Assembly: GCA_944472135.2 (NCBI GenBank)
Contig: OX235265.1
Span: 57,299,112 to 57,363,111, forward strand
Source of the DNA: Trichobilharzia regenti
Taxonomy: Eukaryota > Platyhelminthes > Trematoda > Strigeidida > Schistosomatidae
DNA length: 64,000 bases
Direction: 5' to 3'
In this document: one piece after another, positions 12,260-25,084 of the stretch
Layout of the letters: every line of letters begins with the position of its first letter
How positions within the stretch are numbered: position 1 is the stretch's first letter
Translations under genes and position numbers: made by a program
Notes under the pieces: model-generated
Database searches by the model: none
What the model was told of the DNA's origin: nothing
Seen by the model: the letters and a program-made list of their open reading frames with translations, nothing else

Positions 12260-12319
12260 TTGTTAATGTTGCATCACTGTGTGGTATTTATAATGAACTT
12301 ATCTGATATGGGAAGCTCA

Positions 12320-12730
12320 AGTTAATGTGGACTTCATGATAGTTTTCACTTGTTGCCAAGGTTTATCTTAGGTCTTCGAGAGAGTAATGTCCCACTCATC
12401 ATTAAACATGATGCCATACTGCGCCGGCTGTTCATCTTATAATGAATACTTAATAAGATTGATAAATGTGAATGAATTAGTTTCATAATAATAATAATAG
12501 TCAGAAAATATCCATTGAGTCGCGAAGAAACTTTTTTTTATTGACGAAGTCATGTCCAAAGGGTGTACAACCGTATTTATATTAACATTGGCCTTACACA
12601 ACGCACACTTTCCAACACATCTCAGAACATTGCCAAGTATGGTAATTAAGAGGAAAATATAAGTCACTTACTACCTCGATTATTGAGTATCTCTAAAAAG
12701 CTGAAATCCATCATTATCCCATGAAGTCTT
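12320..12730. other. unassigned stretch
   Basis: No gene or known repeat recognised; the minus-strand frame at 12437-12667 has no domain and contains an ATT/TAA microsatellite near 12485-12500. Confidence 0.45.
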
Positions 12731-12734
12731 CGAG

Positions 12735-12865
12735 AGATGGTTCAAGCCATGTATAGTGGTGTTACTACCTGGCTGGGGTCCTCAGGGTACTAAAAACCAA
12801 TGGTTGGAGACTTTTAGTAATGCAGCTCAAAATCCTCCTCAGTAGTATAGATACATTCATTCATT
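12735..12865 (+). pseudogene. non-LTR retrotransposon 3' tail
   Basis: Translation gives GWGPQGTKNQWLETFSNAAQ, matching the conserved end of the same non-LTR family as the 10640-10975 fragment, where the equivalent DNA reads ggtcctcgaggtgttggtagtc. Only the last ~40 codons are visible. Confidence 0.5.
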
Positions 12866-12979
12866 GTAACTTCCCAAATTCATTAAATCCTCATGTTTTC
12901 TCGAAGTGATTGCTTTTTCTTCCATACATTTTAACTCATTATGGATCTACTGAATTTTTTCCCCGTTTTCTATACCTTT

Positions 12980-14955
12980 TTGTGCTAAGTGGAATGTGAC
13001 AATTTGATCTGCTGCATTTTTTTTGCCAAGTTCTATGCTGAAACTCAGTCAGTCAAGGGGGGGGGGTTGGAAAGTGACTATGGTCACCAGTGACATCATG
13101 GGATAACCACGTCGATGTTTTCTAGTGTACATCTGTGACCTTTGTCCGCAATCGAATCCACTGCCTTCACTTATGTTGCAAAAATATAAAATTGAATGAC
13201 GCAGAATTTTTAGCTGCCATCCACTTTTCCAGTTTCTTCTGGTCTCATTCATTTTTCGCTGAATCGATCTTTTGAATATACGCTAAACTGAACTTTCTTT
13301 CGATTATCTGTTACACATATTTATTATGCTACTAGTGTTTCTAGAGGAAATCTTCACACTGATGACATTTTGAAAATGATGTCACAAAATCTTTTTTGAT
13401 ATGAAACACTTTTACTCTGTGACTCAGTATACGAATTTTCATTTCATTAAAGTAATAAAAATAATTTTTATCCCCCCAGTTTTTCAAAGTTTTCTGGGCT
13501 AAGAATCACTTTGGAGATAGATGATAAATACTAGTCGACAGACGAGATATGCTTGATGCACTTAACGTGCTTTTTATCATACATCAATACTATCTACTCA
13601 ACATCTCTTAAGAGGTGATTCACAGAATTAAAGGCTACGCTTCTAATTTTTCCAGTGGTACTTTTGAACCCACTTAACCAGCCTCATTTTACCATGCTGA
13701 TTACGTGGACAAACTTTCTGACAAAGCAGTGAGTATGAATCTAGTATTGCTTGTACGGTGCCACCTGGTAATTAAATTCTAGAAGCAGATTTAGTGCTAC
13801 TCGGCACTAGTCAGTTAAAAGTATCTGTATCGCGACTCAGATGACAAGGTTTTACCTACCGAACTGCACGTGTGCTAACTTGTCATATTTGTAATTGCAT
13901 AATAAATTCTGTCTATCAAACTGACAGGTAAAAGGTGACCCAAACGGCTCAGCATCCTAGTGGTTAGTAGTTTGACAGTGAAAGCAGGGGACGGTAAGTG
14001 TCATTGCACTGGGTACATGTGCGGTGAAGTGACTGGGTCCACTACTAGTCACTGCTACTTTAAGGCTGTCAAGCGATCTGCAACATCCAACACTAACATT
14101 GGCATGTGTTTTAGTTTAATCGGTGGAGTCACAACACCATTCGCCACCATCCAATTATATGCTTGTGTATATAATTCCGAGATATCACGTTCACATGCCA
14201 AAAATATGAACGTTAAACTACTGGTTGTGGCTAAATAAAAAAAAATACTTGACTGATTTTTATGTATACCAAAGAGTAAGCGGTAAGTACAATTTATCAT
14301 CTCGGTTAATCACCTTTTGGAACTTAAGGAGGTGTATATAACAATTTAAGCTTAACACAATGGCTGAGACTGTAGCAAACAAATGGTGAGCTACGTATTA
14401 TCAGCTGTGACTACGGAACTTCAAAACTCGATTTTTACGGTTTTCGTTATTCTGTGTAAACAAGCATAGTGCTGTGGTACTGAAACATCGAATGAAAAAG
14501 ACAAAGAGCTTATAGCAACAAGAAACATTGGCTCTTGACATTTTGAGGAATGGCAAAAGCACGGCAATTTTATAAATCAGACAAGAGTAATTCAGTAGTA
14601 GTTATGGTCAGATCGGGTTATATTAACAAGGTCGATAAAGATACTCATTCTTCCTTCCCATTTGTTGTAAGTTTAGTAAGATTTTCCTGATGTTTGGGGC
14701 AGGTAATAAACCATTTCGTTTGCATTTATTCCAAGACGATTAGAGAAATGGAGCTTTGGTTGCCAGTCTCTCCCTCCACCACATAATACTAGATGTTAAA
14801 ACTTTTACCTTGTCCTGATTTATTTTGTGGTTGTGTACAATTCACAAAGTGCTTTAGGTGGTATAGAGGTTTAAATTTATTATCATAGTAAGGTGTACTA
14901 GTCTAGATTTCACTGATTTTGCTCTTCACTGGTCAAACTAATTCTAGCCTACTTA
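12980..14955. other. unassigned stretch
   Basis: Holds a G8 homopolymer near 13061-13068 and, near 13945-13965, an A-box-like cagcatcctagtggttagtag that may be a decayed tRNA-derived SINE head. No convincing coding sequence; frames at 13049-13252 and 13960-14300 lack motifs. Confidence 0.4.
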
Positions 14956-14959
14956 TTAT

Positions 14960-17100
14960 ATTCCCTTAGGTTTAGAGTGGAACATAGGGCTTCAACAGGA
15001 AATCTACGTTTTTATCCTGCTCTCTGAAGTCATTTTTAACGGTCTCCATGATATCCCATAAGCTTTCATTTTCTCCTCACATGATCTCCTCCATGTCACC
15101 TTCCGGTGCCTAACTCGCTGCCTGTTTACTATTCTGGTTTCGCTCAATGCGCCAGTTGGCACATGATGTTACTCAATGGTTTCCCTACCAATTGTCCGAT
15201 ACATCTTCATTTACTTCAGTATATTTTTCGGATAATAATTTCTTGTCGCTTTATTCACAGAGTCCCCTGTTGCTTATCCTTTCTACCCATCTGATCTTCA
15301 GCACGGAGTTGGTTAAGGCAGCTGTTGATGAAGGTATGCGGCCTTTTGGAAATAGTTTTAGTGACACGCCAAGTCACTGAACCACATAGAGACATTGACT
15401 TAATAATAAAGTTGAAAATCACATTCTTGTAATCTAGGTTGATTGCAGCAGAAATCCACACTGATTTAAAATTAATTAAGATCCGTCTTGCTTTTTCTAT
15501 CTCACCTGGCTTTTACATCTTCATCCCTGCCATCTGGATTTGAAACGATTCTGCCCAGATAAGTGAAAGAGGTGACTTCTCGTAGATTTCCTTTCATCAT
15601 CTCTGTCTTCCCTATTCTCACCTGGAGTCATCTTTGACTGCTTCTTCTGCCAACTTGCATGTTTCTGCTGGTAGATATTCTAGTTTGTATGACGTCTGGG
15701 GAGTCCAGATCTTCTAGATTCTTCTTGTGGGCCTAACGTATTCCTGTCTTCTTGATCCCCACTATCTGTCACATGATCTAGTCCAACACAGTTAGGAACA
15801 TCATCGTCAGCGATAACATACAGCCTTGTCTCACTCATTTATTCATTTCAAACGTTTCGCTGAGTTTTCTGTTGTGGATCATCTGACACGCTCCCCTATC
15901 ATATAGCTGTCGAATAGGTTTGATAAAGATTTGAGACACTCCATTGTATCCAGTGGATTTCCTAATCCTGTCATGATAACCCTCGCTTGGTATAGAGAAT
16001 ACCATAATTCCACGCCCCCTCCTGCAGGAGCCTAAGTCAACTCGTTTGTTAGTTTGACAAGGAAGTCTTCCTTCCAATCAATAGGTACCTTCTTTTCGTC
16101 TCAAACGTCTTGCAATAATGAAGTTAGCATACCCGCTGTAATATCTGGATCAGTTTTCAGTGCCTGCGGAGGAACTTCATCTGATCCTACTGCCTTCCCG
16201 CACTTCGGTAGCTTGACTGCATTCAAGAATTCCACTTTCGTCAGAGTACTGGTGTTCACTGACAGCGCTGCTGGTGTTGGGGGTGATGGTATTCCTGGAC
16301 AGTGGTGATTGCACATGATGGTGGATTCAAGAGTCCGTCTAAGTGATATGCTCATTGCTTGATTTGTTTCTTCTCCTTGGTAATCAGGTTCCCCTGAATA
16401 GCTTTTATTGGTCTCATCATCTGGGCTGATCTCTTCCCAGATAGAGACCTGAATGTCTGATGTAATGTTCTGATGCTTCTTTTACCAGTGGCCTTACTGT
16501 TCTGCTTCATTTGCCAGTAACTGTGTCGTAAAAGTATCTTCGGTCTTTCCAACCACTCTTCTTCATTTCTCTATTCAGTACAGTGTACACTGAATTCAGC
16601 TTCTCCTTCTCTTGTCCACCATTGCATTCAGTCATCTTCTCTTTCACCAACCTCCTCTCTTATCTTCTATCAGCTTCCAGGTAGGTGTCCGTTGAGAGCC
16701 ATTCCTGGTCTTGTCTCCCCTATCTTCCTACAATAGGTTTTCATGTTTGCTTGAACATCATTTTCAGAGGATTAGTTCCTATGTTCTCCCACATAGGTTT
16801 CCTCAGTGTTGACCCGACATAGTGTCTCCGACTCAGCTATGATCTGATGGCTGTAGTGAAGGTGTCCCTTGTATTTTTTTGTCCTTCAGTTTCTGAATGT
16901 TTAACTTGAATTGTGATCTGTCTCGAGTTGTTCTGAAGTACTTCAGCTTCACCTTGGAAGTTTCTTAAACTAGGTAATGGTATCAACCTGCACCTACTAC
17001 TCTTCTCAACTTTGTATCCAGCAGGATTTCTCTATTTTGTGAGACTGAAATGAGGTCTGTCTGACATTTGGTGCTCCCATCTGATGAAACCCACTTCTCT
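14960..17100 (-). mobile_element. RTE (SR2-like) non-LTR retrotransposon, decayed copy
   Basis: Reading the minus strand from 17100 downwards, four parts are seen. First is the end of the endonuclease and linker (LLDTKLRR, then DNA that also occurs at 53540-53740). Next is a reverse transcriptase start (IKAIQGNLITKEKK, VGSDEVPPQALKTD). The palm is partial (GRGIMVFSIPSEG, LYDRGACQMIHNRKLSETFE, VRQGCMLS), and the expected FADD and F-D-x-E-K-A-F-D segments were not found. Last is the C-terminal part (FTYLGRIVSNPDGRDEDVKA, TWRVTKTISK, FINSCL). It ends in the gaagccctatgttccactc tail. Stops and frameshifts are numerous. RTE elements encode an AP endonuclease plus reverse transcriptase of about 1000 residues, so this is a dead, internally deleted copy. 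Confidence 0.8.
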
Positions 17101-17300
17101 CCGTGTCTACTTAGACCCTACAATCATCGTATGGTATTAGATAAACTTAGTTGTCTTGTCTGTTGGGTTCCATGAGACCCTTTGGCTGACATAATTTGTC
17201 CCTAAGCGAGTGCTTAGGTTTGAGTGCCAGTTTTATTCCTGCCTTGTTAAGAATCTTACACAAAACTTCAGTGGTTCTCTCACTGTATGGTAGCACTACT
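17090..17300 (-). pseudogene. Penelope-like element fragment, connection to GIY-YIG domain
   Basis: Minus-strand translation gives LPYSERTTEVLCKILNKAGI, then LKPKHSLRDKLCQPKGLMEP. PLEs carry this stretch just before the GIY-YIG domain, and its last part is the same sequence that opens the coding remnant at 11733 (LRDKLC). It runs straight into the RTE copy to its left, so one element inserted next to or into the other. Confidence 0.65.
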
Positions 17301-17304
17301 GATT

Positions 17305-20300
17305 TTTTAATTTCCTGTATTTTATGCTGCCATTTTTCTTAATTTATTTGCTATCCATATCGCCCTTATTGTTAGTTCTGTTTTTATTCTTACAATCCAC
17401 CTCTATACGTAAACGGAATCTCATCTACCTTTGAATTTGTGGGTTCAAAATACCTATTTATATCCTCTGTCTGTAAGAATGTGAATATGTTGCCTACACA
17501 ACTCCGCTAATCTGTGAGAGTGGAGGTAAAAGATTCAAAAGCTAACTTTCCTCACCTATCCATCAACGAACCACTGTGTTTGAGTTGTACACATACACTG
17601 ATTGTTAACAAACTTATCACCATTAGATTGGTAAGTGACGTATTGCAAAATCATTGTAAAGACGTTGATTAAGATCTAACTGAAAAGTAAGTCTTCCTCA
17701 TCTGAATTTAATGTTTCCTAAATATTTTGTCCCTCTGTGGGTTAGGTACTTTTTTGTATACTCCTATGAGAAATTAATTTTCACAAGGTTAACTCATTAG
17801 AAAATGACGAAATGAGGCGAAATAAAATGTAGTTCAACTTCGGTTTTATCCTTCTCACCCCAGTTACCTTTCAATGCTAAAAAAGGAATAGAGGTGAAAA
17901 CGAAAAAATGATGGAACTTTGAAAGAGATCTATCCAGGGAAAACCCTGATGGAATGGCCAGCTAACGAATCTTTACGGTTGGATACCTGTGAATCATAAA
18001 AAGCTTTCATCATTTCAATTTTTCAACGTATTAGAAGAATGTACAACGTTTATAGATTACAAGAAGAGCTATTGCCACTCAGAAGGATCCTGGTCACAAA
18101 TGGTTAACCTGCACGGTTTGTAGAAAAGAGCCTGACAGCAAAGCCAAAGAGCGAAGAATGCAGTTCACCGCCGAAGAAAATACTATAAAAGAACCTGGAC
18201 TTCAAATAAGACTTAATGGCAGATATTCTAGAGTGGAAAACTGCTATTTCTCCAAAGCAGATCTTCCTACAGAAACTGTGAGAGTAATTTTCACTGGCTA
18301 TCCTCTGCTTTAACGTAATTCGAAGGACAAAATTCTTCACATGGCTACTCCACTGTACATATATTGGTTCACCTGCTGCTAAGGAGCTAGGCATATGCGC
18401 GTCCTTGCAAAACGTGTCAGATAACACAACGCAGAATGTCTGAAAACAGGCTGTACTGGTTCAATCAGAAAATGAAATTGACTAAGTGACTGACCACTGA
18501 AGATTCTTTTAACAGTAAGCATTCAGTCAAATTTGTACTTTGCAAAACTATACAATTCAAGGTGGAAGTTTAGAGAAGTTTCCCAGGGAAATCAATTAGT
18601 ACTCAGATGACAACATGTGATCTCCTTGATATTATAAATGGCAATGAACAAACGAAGCATAAATGAATCGTGCATTATACTAGTGATTGGAAACTATTCA
18701 TGTCAACTGACAGTACTTACTTCACTCATTACTATAAGTTTCTAAGTTGGATAGAATTTAAAGATTTAAGAGAAAAGGGCTCTGTACTAAATTTACTAAA
18801 TTTTATTGGTTAAAAACTGGAAAAATTAAAACTGAATTTTTATCTTCCATATGTTTACCCATCAAGATTTCTGCTGTCTTCTGCTTGTTTCTTGCAAGCT
18901 TCTCATATTCTATCTTTTACTTACTCACTTGCTGATATACTAGGATAGATAAAAAATAATCTTCCCCACCCAATCCTGTTACACCATTCAACCAGTGTAC
19001 ACTGCATTTACTTACTCTTTCTAGCCTACTTTCTTTCATTTATCCCGGTTGATGATATGATTTCAAGAAGAATCGCGTTCTGAGAAGAGATGAGAAATTA
19101 GTGAAGATAATGTCAGGCATCTCTGTTTCTAGAACAGAAAGGGAAATCTTCTTTGTAATGTAAGTGTGCATATGAGTTAGTGACAACGCATACGTCTACA
19201 TACTATTAGATAATGTAATATAACATGCACATCTTGAGATTCCTCATCTTTCAGTCGTCATTAAATCAACACAACCTTTGTCTTTATTATCGATAAGAAG
19301 GAAAGAAAAGAAGGGAAAAAGACAAATAGCGTCCTAAAGTTCTTAAATTTCTAAGACTAAAGGAAAAGAAGGATAGAAAAATTGGATAACGGGGACAAAA
19401 TTAAGCAGTAGGCTGTGTAGACATTGGAATATCCGGTTAATGACGGACACATAAAGTGGGGAGTACTTGTTATCTTTTTTTCTTGATGAGAGAAGAGAGA
19501 AATTTAACGCATCTAACCTAATTTTGTGTCTCAATTGAAGTCTTAACACACACAAACACACAAATATATATTTATATGTATATGTATATATGTACAGAAA
19601 CAAGGCATGCTCTCAGATATATATCTAACAAGAAGCATATTTGTGAAAATGCATATATATCAGCATATGCATATTTTTCTGCGTTAGTCGACATATGCCT
19701 TTGTTACATTTCGATGAGGATGAGACTTCCAGACGGGGATGAGCGTATTATTATTATGATTATATGATTAGGATAATATGACTTGGAGACAGAGAGGAAA
19801 GTTGTATTTTTTCAATTTTAGATTTTCTGCCAATACACTTGAGATAACCAGTCACCTACGCACTCAAATCGTCATATCTCAGGGATGAGACACTATCCTA
19901 TACCTAATAATATATATATTTGTATGTGTGTCTATATATGTTGAGCAGCATATCGTTTAGTAATGACTGATGAAGAAGTTGGGTGTTACACTTATCCAGT
20001 TGCATACATGCTTGTATAAACACGTATACACATGGACACACACACAAACTGAAGATACACACTTGTACTTAGAGGAATGAGCGGACGAGATCAAGGGACT
20101 TTCAGGTGAATTTATATTTATTCAAGATATTGCCTATCCCACTCGTCTGTATCTCACCTATGCAGTGCGCGCATGTGCCCATTCAGTTATATGAAACCTC
20201 CCATCCCCACCCTTTGTCTTGGTCTGAAATAAATTACAGATTGTGAAATATATATATAAACGACTATTATAATCATTAGCCAACCATATACTATAACTCA

Positions 20301-21005
20301 TATTTCCCAAGTGATACAGCAGTCGTTATATTTGAAAAGTAAGTCAACTACTGAAATTAGAAGTTTTTAGTATACATTATCTTATATACATGTCACGTGT
20401 ATCTAAATTTTGCGTACAGCATTTTTTCTACTACTGTCATTGTCTTCTCACGTAAAAATCGACTTTATGAACAAAATGCTCTCATTCGGCTTTATATATA
20501 TATGTCCCTTCTGAGATTCAAGGTTGGAGATACGCTTTGCCAACTAGTGCCAACTAGCACGAAACCTAGGTTCAAGGCTCCATGACAATTACCTCCAACC
20601 ATCTTAAATCATCAAATCAATGTGCACCCTGATGACGAGCTACCTAGAATGGTGGCCACACTGCAAACTCGACTGATAGAATTCAGTCTGCACCAAAGAC
20701 AGGACTAGACACATCACACTAATTTTTAGTGTCCAATCAAAGTAAGTCAAAGTGTGTTGAAATGTTGATAAATTGTGAAAAAAAGTGAATAAGGTTACGT
20801 AGCTGAGTGGTCTCCTAACTAAACAGTTAGCTGATGAGTAATCAGTAGGAAATAACTGAAGTGTAATTGTAAAGAGAGATCTCCTTGCTGACCTATGTGT
20901 TCTTGATTATACGTCAGTCAAAACTCTTAATTAACGTGGTGGAATAGTAGAGATTTCGATGAAAACAAAAATTGGTCAAGATTTGCACTTCACATTCATT
21001 TTTTT
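17305..21005. other. unassigned stretch with microsatellites
   Basis: TA-rich and CA-rich runs occur near 19550-19590, 19905-19945 and 20035-20050. A stretch at 20540-20620 (ccaactagcacgaaacctagg, ccaaccatcttaaatc) looks like a dispersed fluke repeat but was not delimited. Frames at 18104-18427 and 19343-19767 show no domain. Confidence 0.4.
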
Positions 21006-21009
21006 ACTA

Positions 21010-22138
21010 GATATATCACACACATTGAAGTAGTGTTATTTACCAGATGACTTTCCGGATAAATTTAATTCTTCATAATCATATCAGTTGTTACCATGTA
21101 ACTTCAAGACTCACTTTTTATAGTTCTTCTCATTCGTTACCACTTCTCGTAGGGGTAGTCAAATTTTCTAGATGTCTGGGACAGTTGCTAGACCATCCCC
21201 ACTGCATATATTGTCAGTCATCAGTTTTCCTCTCCACCCTGCGTTGTTAGATTTTGGAAGTGTAACCTTTTCTTATCCTATTATACTGTCGTATGTAACA
21301 CTATGTATTGCTATAACTTAGCATTTACACTTGATTTCTTGTTTCATAATGTTCAAATACTCTTAGTTTTGGGCACTAAATTAAACCTTTTAGATCCACC
21401 TGAAAACCATCTCATTCGACGGATATTGTCTTTTGTGAATTCCTTAACTTGATTCATCACAGTTTCTACTGGTTTCTTAATTTCTTCAGAAAGTCCTGTT
21501 TATGTGGGATCATTAACTTTTTCCAAGTATTTGTATTTGTTTATTAAGCACTTCTCACTAGACTTTATTTGATTTAGTAGTTGGCACATTCTTGCTATTC
21601 TTAAGGTTCTTCAGGACTTCTATTTCTAGTTTCGTTGTTTTTCACTTTTCTGTTACTGTAATCTTAGTGCACGCTGCGCTCATACTTTATCCACAATTGT
21701 TCTATTTGTCACATTTAGTGCTACTTCCACAAGTATAATTTAAGATAGTAGGTTACGGTCCATGAGATTAGCAGAGCGAAATCTAAACTACTAGGACTGA
21801 GAACGATAACAAATCCAGCGAAAATGCTCAGTTATAGCAATACATAGTGTTACATACGACAGTATAATAGGATAAGAAAAGGTTACACTTCCAAAATCTA
21901 ACAACGCAGGGTGGAGAGGAAAACTGATGACTGACAATATATGCAGTGGGGATGGTCTAGCAACTGTCCCAGACATCTAGAAAATTTGACTACCCCTACG
22001 AGAAGTGGTAACGAATGAGAAGAACTATAAAAAGTGAGTCTTGAAGTTACATGGTAACAACTGATATGATCATGAAGAATTAAATTTATCCGGAAAGTCA
22101 TCTGGTAAATAACACTACTTCAATGTGTGTGATATATC
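21010..22138. repeat. 1.13-kb near-perfect inverted repeat (palindrome)
   Basis: Left arm 21010-21326 and right arm 21822-22138 are reverse complements, gap-free over 317 bp with only about two differences seen by eye, for example cataatcata on the left against the complement of catgatcata on the right. The spacer is 495 bp. The mirror-image 67-codon frames at 21047-21250 (+) and 21898-22101 (-) follow from this symmetry and are not genes. The outer part of each arm resembles the PLE terminal repeats at 11583-11694 (atgac.tt.cg...cat.atcatatca), and the right side continues to about 22185 in the ctaccgcagtgcc terminal sequence. Confidence 0.9.
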
Positions 22139-22139
22139 C

Positions 22140-25080
22140 AATAAGCAAATTAATGTGGAATTATATACTACCGCAGTGCCGAAGTTTGCACAACCCTAAA
22201 GTACAACTACTCTTACCACATTCAGAGAGAAACAAAACAATTCCGACAGTGGTGTGAACACGGGCAGTAATTTTGCTCGAAGTATTACCAGTAACAAAAC
22301 TTATCATTGTATGTAAACCATTGAAATATAATTATGCTTTATTTGATCTACTCCCAAATGGTCAACTTTTTACTGACGTTAAATTATATTTCAATATCAA
22401 GCGATAGAATAGTAAATTTTAATAGGAATCATTAAATTACTGAAGAAGTGGAGTGGTCATGATTAACTAGATGATATGGATAATTCCATAAAGTATCGTA
22501 GGAATAGAATTTCTCCAATACGAACGAAGAAAATTTAGTGACCAGTTGAGAGAGTTATTCAAACTTCACTGTTAAAAGTTTCTCCTTAGCTGATTTAAAA
22601 CGAATATTCTTAATCCTTCCTAAGACAGTGGACAAGGTTTCTTTTCTTTATCAACTGTAGACATCAGGCATTTGACTGTATATTTCAAGTCACTCTTTTA
22701 TTAAATGGTTCATTGAACGGGTCTATCCTTACAACCTATCGAGTAACCAATCTACAAAAGTTCATCAGACTTCATTTCAACGCATATTTGATGTATATAG
22801 AACTTTAATCTTAATAAGGATTTTATACTAAGCTTTCAGCAAAGATTAGACATTGACTGTAGTCTCTCAGTAATGTCCGATATTATTGTTACTAGTCTAG
22901 AAAGGTCATTTTCTCATTAAACTTCGTCTGGTGTTATATGACTGTATGCAGTTTGCCTGGTAACCTCAATTTCGGTTAACAATTAACATAAGGATGCGTG
23001 TTTTACTTTTACGGAATAGTAACTGGTTCAAAAATTCTACCACCACAGTAGTTGATGATGTTTCGCCTGACTTTCTCTGTAGGATATCTTGTGTTAATGT
23101 CACACGCCGAAGCTTTCTAGGCAAGATGTTTAGCCTTTTTTGCACATATCGCTTACAATAAAACTGTACGTAAGTGAAGATACCATCATATTAACAACCC
23201 GATTAGTGTGAACAAAATTAAATTACTAGATATACAGTGTCCCCAACTTCATAATTTTAAGATCCCTTTCTCTCAGAATACACAATTCCTATTGATGTTC
23301 TCCCATTGACTTCCTTTTGAATGTTTGGAAAGTATAAATACCTTATTATGTGATCTATTTCATTAAAGGGAATGATGTTAAAACTGTAAAAATGAAAGCC
23401 TTCTGATGCATACATAGTATTAAGTTATATGATTAGCTGAAAATCTGACATATCAAGTGATTGTGATGTACTTATTATTTATCTGAAGGTGGGACATTCA
23501 ACGATATAGTGAGTCTGATTATTATAATATCTAAAATCATCTGAATCCTAGTTAGCCACTTTAGCACATTGGTATTTCCAGATGAAAATAAGCCCTCACA
23601 GTGTTGATCAGTTTGAGTTGGTTCTCACCACACAAACACACACACTGATAACTTATACGGCTATCTTATGGAATTTTTCACTGTGAGGCGATAAATGAAT
23701 TGTCTCATCTATTTACTTAGAATGAAAAAATATCAAACTTTTTGTCGAAATCTACTTCTGAACAATACTTCTGACCTGAAACTCTATTTGGATCAGTTCT
23801 AATCAGCTGATTTACATATGTAACAGGCTGGATTCTCTTTATGAGGACCAAAGTGTTTACACTGCTAGTACATAATTTATTCTTGTTCATAGTCAAAACG
23901 GTTCAGGTACTAGCATTTATAAGAAACCATTACATTCTAATAGGTGCTTAGACTTTAAATCATCCCTTCCAAAATCAGCAAAGGTGTACTTAGAAGACAA
24001 AAGGATTGAGTGAGGAAATATTTAATTTTCATTTAGATCTTCATCTATGGCTTTACAATGACGTATATTACAGCGATACAGTGCAGAAATTTACCAATCT
24101 AGTGGTGAAAGGTTTTTTAACAGCATGTAAATATCAACATGTCAAATGGGTTAAAATTAACGCATCATTTAAACGGTAGAAATATTTGCAAAAACTAGAC
24201 AAGTTGATTACACACTCTGTGGCTTTGAATAAATAAGAGGAGTGGTGAAGATATAAATGAGCCTTCAGATTTACTACAAATAAACAGTTGATGATGTAGA
24301 CAGAATAATGAAATGGTAACAACAACAGCACCTTGTAAATCGCTTGGGGCGTGGGGAAAATTGCCATTTCTTACGATGATTTAATAATACCCATGGTAAG
24401 AAAAATGGCTTCACGGATTTCGTCTGATAACACAATTCCGGCTACTTTTGTTGGACTCCGATGGACATACCTGTATGCGGAAGATGAAATAGGTGAGCAA
24501 AATAAAGGTTATTAGGGGATACAATAGACAACTTTAAACGCCTTATTAACATTAACTTTATGCGCAGTACTTACAAGATGTGCTAAAACAGAGCTACGAA
24601 TAGACTTAGTTTGCTCTTGACTCACCCATGTAGGACGATGTTTGATATCCGATGGTGGACATGTCTAAGTCTACCCTTTAGCTGTTTCATTAATTTTCTG
24701 ATATGAATTATTTATTGTTAAAAACGTATCACCACTAGACTGGTAAGTTTCTGTACTGTATAATGCGATAGAGCCATAGACAAAGGTCTAATTGGAAAAT
24801 AAATATTTCTTCACTCAATCCTTTTGTCCCCTAAACATCTAAAAGTCGAATTTACTCAAATGTTTATGCAATCAAACCAGGAACCTAGATAGGAGATTTA
24901 AATAATGAAAATCAATCCAATAAGGAATACACTATTCATGAATAAAATGTATTAATCCCCATAAGGAAAATAAGAGTGGGATAGTAGATGATGGAAATAA
25001 TATAATTAGTGAGGAATTTAAAGTATTAGTAGTACTGTCATATGGGGAATGGATATAACAGACGCACTGTAAGATTCTTC
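22140..25080. other. unassigned stretch with a PLE-end remnant
   Basis: 22255-22295 holds gcagtaattttgctcgaag, a worn version of the PLE hammerhead-like terminal motif. Beyond it nothing was recognised; the minus-strand frame at 24134-24367 lacks domains. Confidence 0.4.
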
Positions 25081-25084
25081 ATCA

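Larger units (their letters stand above)
11553..12313 (+). mobile_element. 0.75-kb PLE-derived element with inverted terminal repeats, copy 1
   Basis: The left end (11553-11694) and right end (12196-12313) are reverse complements of each other over about 115 bp: left reads ttccatattagataag, right ends in cttatctgatatgggaa. Between them lies a degraded GIY-YIG frame. The unit is almost the same as 32133-32866, including the inner TA run, so the two are recent relatives. Each terminal repeat holds a hammerhead-like motif pointing outward. No reverse transcriptase is present, so any movement would depend on a full PLE. Confidence 0.8.

Noticed and set aside
15835..16355. Functional reverse transcriptase in the minus-strand RTE
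   Set aside because: The F-D-x-E-K-A-F-D and FADD segments were not found, and stops and shifts separate the remaining blocks.
21047..22101. Two almost identical 67-residue proteins on opposite strands
   Set aside because: They are mirror images produced by the palindrome arms; no start context or homology.
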